Source of the DNA: an uncultured Eubacterium sp.
GTDB taxonomy: Bacteria > Bacillota > Clostridia > Lachnospirales > Lachnospiraceae
Reading direction: 5' to 3'
Length of the DNA: 42,566 nucleotides
NCBI GenBank assembly: GCA_910584245.1
Contig: CAJTZF010000023.1
Location: 1 to 42,566 of the forward strand
Position 1 is the stretch's first letter; each line of letters opens with the position of its first letter. Both the position numbers and the translations under genes were made by a program. Under the pieces are notes generated by a model. That model worked only from the letters and a program-made list of their open reading frames with translations. It was not told the DNA's origin and did no database searches. This document shows, piece by piece, positions 39,517 through 42,566 of this stretch.

Positions 39517-40377
39517 CTATCGGAACAGCTTACCATAAAAAAATTGTTCCTGAAATGCAATATCTCCCAAAATAATTTCATCTGGAATATCTTTTCCATC
39601 TAGGGACACAATCCACTTATCCTCCACATCATCAAATCTATGGTAGACCGCGATTACTTTACCTTCAAAACGGGTGATTGGCTCATCTGTCCCAAATACA
39701 TACGCATCCTGCTCTTCCCCATCACCTGCAATCACGCCATCTATATATCCATAATGAATTGGATAAATAAGGTCCGGGTATGTCGGATGCGGCGTTCCCA
39801 ACGGCCGGTCGACAGTTCCCTTCACGGTACGTCCGATAATATGGCTGTAATCCGGCCTTTCCGCATCCATCACACAGAAGAAATAATCCAACGTCTGAAC
39901 CAGCTTCTTCTCCTCATATAACCTGCGTATGTCTGACACCGCCATCCATCTGCAGTCCGCCACCTCATCTGTTGTCGCACACTCCAGGCTTAATTCCCCA
40001 TCATAGTGAAAAAGCCAGACATCCATGATATCATTAAATATTTTGCACTCATATTTAACATTTTCACCCCGGATCTTAGAAAAAACCAGCTGGCCATCTT
40101 CCGGCTTCAAATCCAGTCCCACCTCTTCCTTTACTTCCCGGATCGCTCCCTCTATACTGCTCTCGCCCTTCCATACAGAGCCGTCCACACATTCCCACAA
40201 AAGAGGGAAGGTCGGCCTGTTTGCCGAGCGCTGTGAAACCAAATATTGTCCTTTGCTATTTCTAATCCACACATGAACTACCAAGTGGAACAATCCTTCC
40301 GGTATTTTGTTTCCACGCTCATGGTCTATCCCTGCTAGTTTCCTATATTTCGTATATAAATCCCAAATCTCAGACAT
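39517..40377 (-). CDS. Nudix hydrolase fused to a pyrophosphatase-like domain
   Basis: The 286-residue protein has an N-terminal Nudix domain (about 25-165) with box GSVWKGESSIEGAIREVKEE then VGLDL, matching GX5EX7REUXEEXGU. A C-terminal part (about 180-286), with GTVDRPLGTPHPTYPDLIYP, HYGYIDGVIAGDGEEQDAYV, resembles a small inorganic pyrophosphatase-type fold. This fusion occurs in Clostridia; the substrate, often an IPP- or nucleotide-like diphosphate, is unknown. The N-terminus MSEIWDLYTKYRKLA is copied in degenerate form at 41553-41669. Confidence 0.85.
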   Translation of the reverse strand: MSEIWDLYTKYRKLAGIDHERGNKIPEGLFHLVVHVWIRNSKGQYLVSQRSANRPTFPLLWECVDGSVWKGESSIEGAIREVKEEVGLDLKPEDGQLVFSKIRGENVKYECKIFNDIMDVWLFHYDGELSLECATTDEVADCRWMAVSDIRRLYEEKKLVQTLDYFFCVMDAERPDYSHIIGRTVKGTVDRPLGTPHPTYPDLIYPIHYGYIDGVIAGDGEEQDAYVFGTDEPITRFEGKVIAVYHRFDDVEDKWIVSLDGKDIPDEIILGDIAFQEQFFYGKLFR

Positions 40378-40410
40378 GCTTACGCTTCCCCCCCTTCATT
40401 TTTTCTCATA
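40334..40410. repeat. Source copy of a local duplication around the Nudix start
   Basis: This 77-bp stretch covers the first codons and upstream region of the Nudix gene. It is highly similar to 41626-41701, with shared blocks TTTCCTATATTTCGTATATA and ATTTTTTCTCATA. The similarity shows that part of this region was duplicated and then decayed. Confidence 0.7.
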
Positions 40411-40419
40411 ACGATATAT

Positions 40420-41022
40420 TTATTTGAGTATCATTACAATATGTGCACGCAGCGTAGTTCCCTCAAAGCTTCCCCAAACGGACACCCTCGTTCCTTTGCC
40501 CAAATCTTTTGATGACGCTTCGAAATCTTCAAACTTTGCTCCTCCATCCCAAATCTTCCTTGCAAAAAATGTAGTCGCATGATCATAGGTTACAGAAATT
40601 TTCCGATATTCCGAATCCTCTACCCCAGAGCCCGGTGATATTACGACATCACCGCCCCCTTTTGCTTTCTCTGTTTTAAATTCCCTTGCGGTAAACTGCA
40701 TTTCACCCGTTTTCACAATCTCCCCCGTCAAAGCTTCCCCATCCTTGATTTTCGATGTATCCAGATGTTTCCCTTTACCACCGGATTGCTTTTCCGCTGA
40801 TGTAGCTTTTGGTTTTTCGTCTCTGTCATCTGTTGGCTTTGGTTTTTCGTCTCTGTCATCTGTGCCCTCCATAGGCGTTGGTACAGGTATTTTATTGTTT
40901 TCCCTCCCTGTACCTACCCCCGCAGATCCCGGTGTATTTTTCCTCCCACAGCCATATACTGCCAGGCTCATGGCGCATAACATCCCTGTCAAAATAACCA
41001 TTTTTTTAACCCTGTTTTTCAT
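40420..41022 (-). CDS. Lipoprotein of unknown function
   Basis: The 200-residue product has a lipoprotein signal with Cys25 (VYGC). A low-complexity linker follows, including a repeated DDRDEKPKPT/DDRDEKPKAT, then a C-terminal domain (about 95-200) with GEALTGEIVKTGEMQFTARE, KISVTYDHATTFF and RVSVWGSFEGTTLRAHIVMI. The C-terminal part looks like a small beta-barrel fold but is not assigned. ATG 41022 follows GGAGG. It is similar in type to the PepSY lipoprotein but not clearly homologous. Confidence 0.75.
   Translation of the reverse strand: MKNRVKKMVILTGMLCAMSLAVYGCGRKNTPGSAGVGTGRENNKIPVPTPMEGTDDRDEKPKPTDDRDEKPKATSAEKQSGGKGKHLDTSKIKDGEALTGEIVKTGEMQFTAREFKTEKAKGGGDVVISPGSGVEDSEYRKISVTYDHATTFFARKIWDGGAKFEDFEASSKDLGKGTRVSVWGSFEGTTLRAHIVMILK
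40808..40863 (-). repeat. 30-bp tandem repeat in the lipoprotein linker
   Basis: Two copies of a 30-bp unit starting at 40808 and 40838 encode DDRDEKPKPT and DDRDEKPKAT. The copies are nearly identical in DNA, so the duplication is recent, and the number may vary between strains. Confidence 0.7.
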
Positions 41023-41133
41023 CCCTTTACCTCCAATAAAATTTTTTAACCAGCAATTCATCTGTTTTGCATGGTTTTACATTTCATTTTATCAGAGCTG
41101 CCTCTAAAAAGCCTCTAATTCCATTACCATTTG

Positions 41134-41553
41134 TCATATTGATTTAATAAAAAACATTTCCATAGGCTGTGCATATTGGGGAATATCAATAACAAAACCG
41201 CCGCAATCCTTATATCCTAATTTGCGATAAAAATGTTGTGCCTTTTCATCCACCTGCGTAGAAGTTAGTAGCATTTCATAACCCCGGCGCTTCATATCAT
41301 TCTCCCAATATTGTATAAGCTGTTTCCCATAACCCTTTCCTTGATATTGGCAATCAATAAAAATCATCGTGCAAAACGGTACGCTATCCCAAAAAAGATT
41401 ATATCTTAACAATCCTACAGGTTTATTATTTAGCGATAAAACATATCCTCTTTTTGTGTATACTTTATTCTGAAATTCTGTTTCCGGCAAATGCTTATCC
41501 AGGCTATACCAGAACTCTTTGTCGGAAGCCTCCACATATCTTATTTTTATCAT
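41134..41553 (-). CDS. GNAT-family N-acetyltransferase
   Basis: The 139-residue protein is a single GNAT domain: IKIRYVEASDKEFWYSLDKH, PVGLLRYNLFWDSVPFCTMI FID, then motif A YQGKGYGKQLIQYWE and AQHFYRKLGYKDCGGFV. It has typical length. The start is ATG 41553 after GAGAGG; the ATG overlaps the TAA of the small frame 41553-41669 (TAATG). The acceptor is unknown. Confidence 0.87.
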   Translation of the reverse strand: MIKIRYVEASDKEFWYSLDKHLPETEFQNKVYTKRGYVLSLNNKPVGLLRYNLFWDSVPFCTMIFIDCQYQGKGYGKQLIQYWENDMKRRGYEMLLTSTQVDEKAQHFYRKLGYKDCGGFVIDIPQYAQPMEMFFIKSI

Positions 41554-41669
41554 TACGTCTTCCTCTCCCCGTTTCCTTTTGCACATTTACTGAAATTCAT
41601 ACTCAAATCACTTATATAAGTAAGTGCTAATTTCCTATATTTCGTATATAAATCCGAAATTTCAAGCAT
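41553..41669 (-). CDS. Short leader frame from a Nudix-gene duplicate, coupled to the GNAT gene
   Basis: A 38-residue frame starting MLEISDLYTKYRKLA matches the N-terminus of the Nudix protein (MSEIWDLYTKYRKLA) and then diverges. It ends in TAATG overlapping the GNAT start. It is a truncated duplicate that may now act only as a translated leader for the GNAT gene. Confidence 0.5.
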   Translation of the reverse strand: MLEISDLYTKYRKLALTYISDLSMNFSKCAKGNGERKT

Positions 41670-41776
41670 TTTTACACTTCCTTCTTTTATTTTTTCTCAT
41701 AGCTGTCTCCTTTTCTACTGTTGTAACTTTTAGCTTTTCATCTTAATTAGTCCTCTTATAAGTATTAGTACAAAAA
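41626..41776. repeat. Decayed copy of the Nudix start and lipoprotein region
   Basis: Positions 41626-41701 match 40334-40410. The following stretch (about 41701-41785) weakly follows the order of the lipoprotein gene around 40795-40900 (TGTAACTTTTAGCTTTTCAT against TGTAGCTTTTGGTTTTTCGT), with deletions. The first part is clear, the second is tentative. No other gene is seen here. Confidence 0.55.
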
Positions 41777-42566
41777 CTAATTGCTTAACGTAATTGCAAA
41801 AATGTGAATATTCTCATTTTCAGGCAACTTAAGGGATGTGATTTCCTTTTCTAATTTATTAAAAGAATATTCTGTTGAAAATATTTTCCCATCATATATA
41901 TCCTTTTCATTGTTAAGAAAAAACTCGGTCTTCCAAACAATGCACTCCCCATAATTAGATTCCGATGTCCAATCACTAAAGTATAAATCTATCTCTTCAC
42001 AACTATTATCCGAAAACGAAATTATCATAGTCCCCCCTTGATTTCCCCATGTTGCATATCCCAAAATATATACTTTCCTATATACTCCTCTCTGAACATT
42101 CAGTTGTTGTTGTTTACAACCCATATTATCTAAATCTATGATTCGAGGAAAAAAGAAACAACCATTTTTCGTTGACCAGATCCTCCCATCAGGCACATTC
42201 TTTTTTCGTTTAAAATCTTTATTAGAAAAGAAGATATCACAATTATTATAGAAACTATATATATCAATAAAATATATTTCTTCATTGGTGTTCTCATGCT
42301 CACACCTGATACAATGAAACTGTTCAAAATTACAACACATATCTATAATATTAACTTCATCATCAAGGATCGTGCAAATTTTTGTTTTTATTTTCTCGAA
42401 TTCGCTCTTAATATCCTGTTTTAATTCAAATAATTTAATAAGTTCAATTCTAACGGTTCCCCACTTTCTTGTAAGCTCAACAATTTTTTCATATATAGCA
42501 CCATATGAAGTTGTGATATTGTCAATATTGGTTGACACTTTTTTTACAAGGATATCAACGCCTAAG
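41777..42566 (-). CDS. Hypothetical protein, AT-rich, open to the window edge
   Basis: The frame is open from the window edge to a stop at 41777. A GTG at 42538 would give 253 residues, but upstream codons (LGVDILVKK) also look coding, so the start is probably outside. The first part has a helical look (about 1-60); the C-terminal half has a beta-sandwich look: VYILGYATWGNQGGTMIISF, YFSDWTSESNYGECIVW and a final IHIFAITLSN. This recalls carbohydrate-binding beta domains of glycoside hydrolases, but the match is weak. Base composition is clearly lower in GC than the rest of the window, which suggests acquisition. Confidence 0.55.
   Translation of the reverse strand, partial: LGVDILVKKVSTNIDNITTSYGAIYEKIVELTRKWGTVRIELIKLFELKQDIKSEFEKIKTKICTILDDEVNIIDMCCNFEQFHCIRCEHENTNEEIYFIDIYSFYNNCDIFFSNKDFKRKKNVPDGRIWSTKNGCFFFPRIIDLDNMGCKQQQLNVQRGVYRKVYILGYATWGNQGGTMIISFSDNSCEEIDLYFSDWTSESNYGECIVWKTEFFLNNEKDIYDGKIFSTEYSFNKLEKEITSLKLPENENIHIFAITLSN

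Noticed and set aside
40808..40863. Direct repeats that might be CRISPR-like
   Set aside because: Only two adjacent copies without spacers, inside a coding linker; it is a protein repeat.
1..42566. Search by eye for tRNA, rRNA and riboswitches of known classes
   Set aside because: No convincing cloverleaf, rRNA segment or conserved riboswitch core was seen; the leader hairpins found do not match a known class.

Overview
The window looks like the chromosome of a spore-forming anaerobic Bacillota of the class Clostridia, most likely a Lachnospiraceae. The grounds are the sporulation factor sigma-K, a large serine recombinase, Gram-positive type lipoproteins, GH10 xylanase with a lysine-rich Ig-like domain, LicD and CDP-glycerol transferase genes, and strong GGAGG ribosome sites throughout. 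The species cannot be named from the sequence alone. No rRNA, tRNA or CRISPR array was seen.

Region 1 (1 to about 3192) is the end of an integrative mobilizable element: the start of a MobA/MobL relaxase, a candidate oriT, a DUF3847 protein, an AT-rich class D beta-lactamase lipoprotein and two small accessory genes. It ends inside a double-GNAT acetyltransferase gene, which it truncates.

Region 2 (4.3-8.8 kb) is the most striking part. The sigK gene is split into a 5' part (4358-4645) and a 3' part (8414-8806) by a 3792-bp intervening (skin-type) element. Recombination between TGTATCGACAATG and TGTATCGGCAATG removes the element exactly and restores a 218-residue sigma-K reading frame. The element carries its own large serine recombinase, a small gene translationally coupled to it, a short AraC relic and, unexpectedly, a complete secreted GH10 xylanase. 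Its two inner ends form a symmetric dyad around a central AA, which gives a base-level prediction of attP. A sigma-E-like promoter and a TTG start with a good ribosome site precede sigK. A Csp-type subtilisin protease follows sigK by 19 bp.

Region 3 (10.5-18.4 kb) holds folA and hflX, an AT-rich DUF4062 gene, and an operon of MMPL exporter, secreted YhgE-like coiled-coil protein and TetR regulator. Two TGAC-N5-GTCA operators flank or overlap the operon promoter.

Region 4 (18.5-33.7 kb) is a surface-glycan locus. It has an O-antigen ligase/polymerase family protein, GT4 and GT2 glycosyltransferases, two LicD phosphotransferases, a DUF3810 metallopeptidase-like membrane protein, a GT2-GtrA fusion and a GtrB-like GT2. 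It ends in a four-gene run: a TagF-like glycerophosphotransferase fused to a MptE/DUF115-type domain, KdsB, a DRE-TIM pyruvate aldolase with its own extra C-terminal domain, and KdsC. No kdsA is present, so the run may make and use a CMP-activated ulosonic acid by an aldolase route.

Region 5 (33.7-42.6 kb) has a small alarmone synthetase and an ABC-F ATPase behind a leader with a four-residue upstream ORF, a long-range stem and a 16-bp terminator-like hairpin. It also has a broken radical SAM gene, an HxlR regulator whose reading frame is off by one from its best start, AraC relics, two lipoproteins, a Nudix-pyrophosphatase-like fusion with a degenerate partial duplicate, a GNAT acetyltransferase and an unrecognised gene running off the window.
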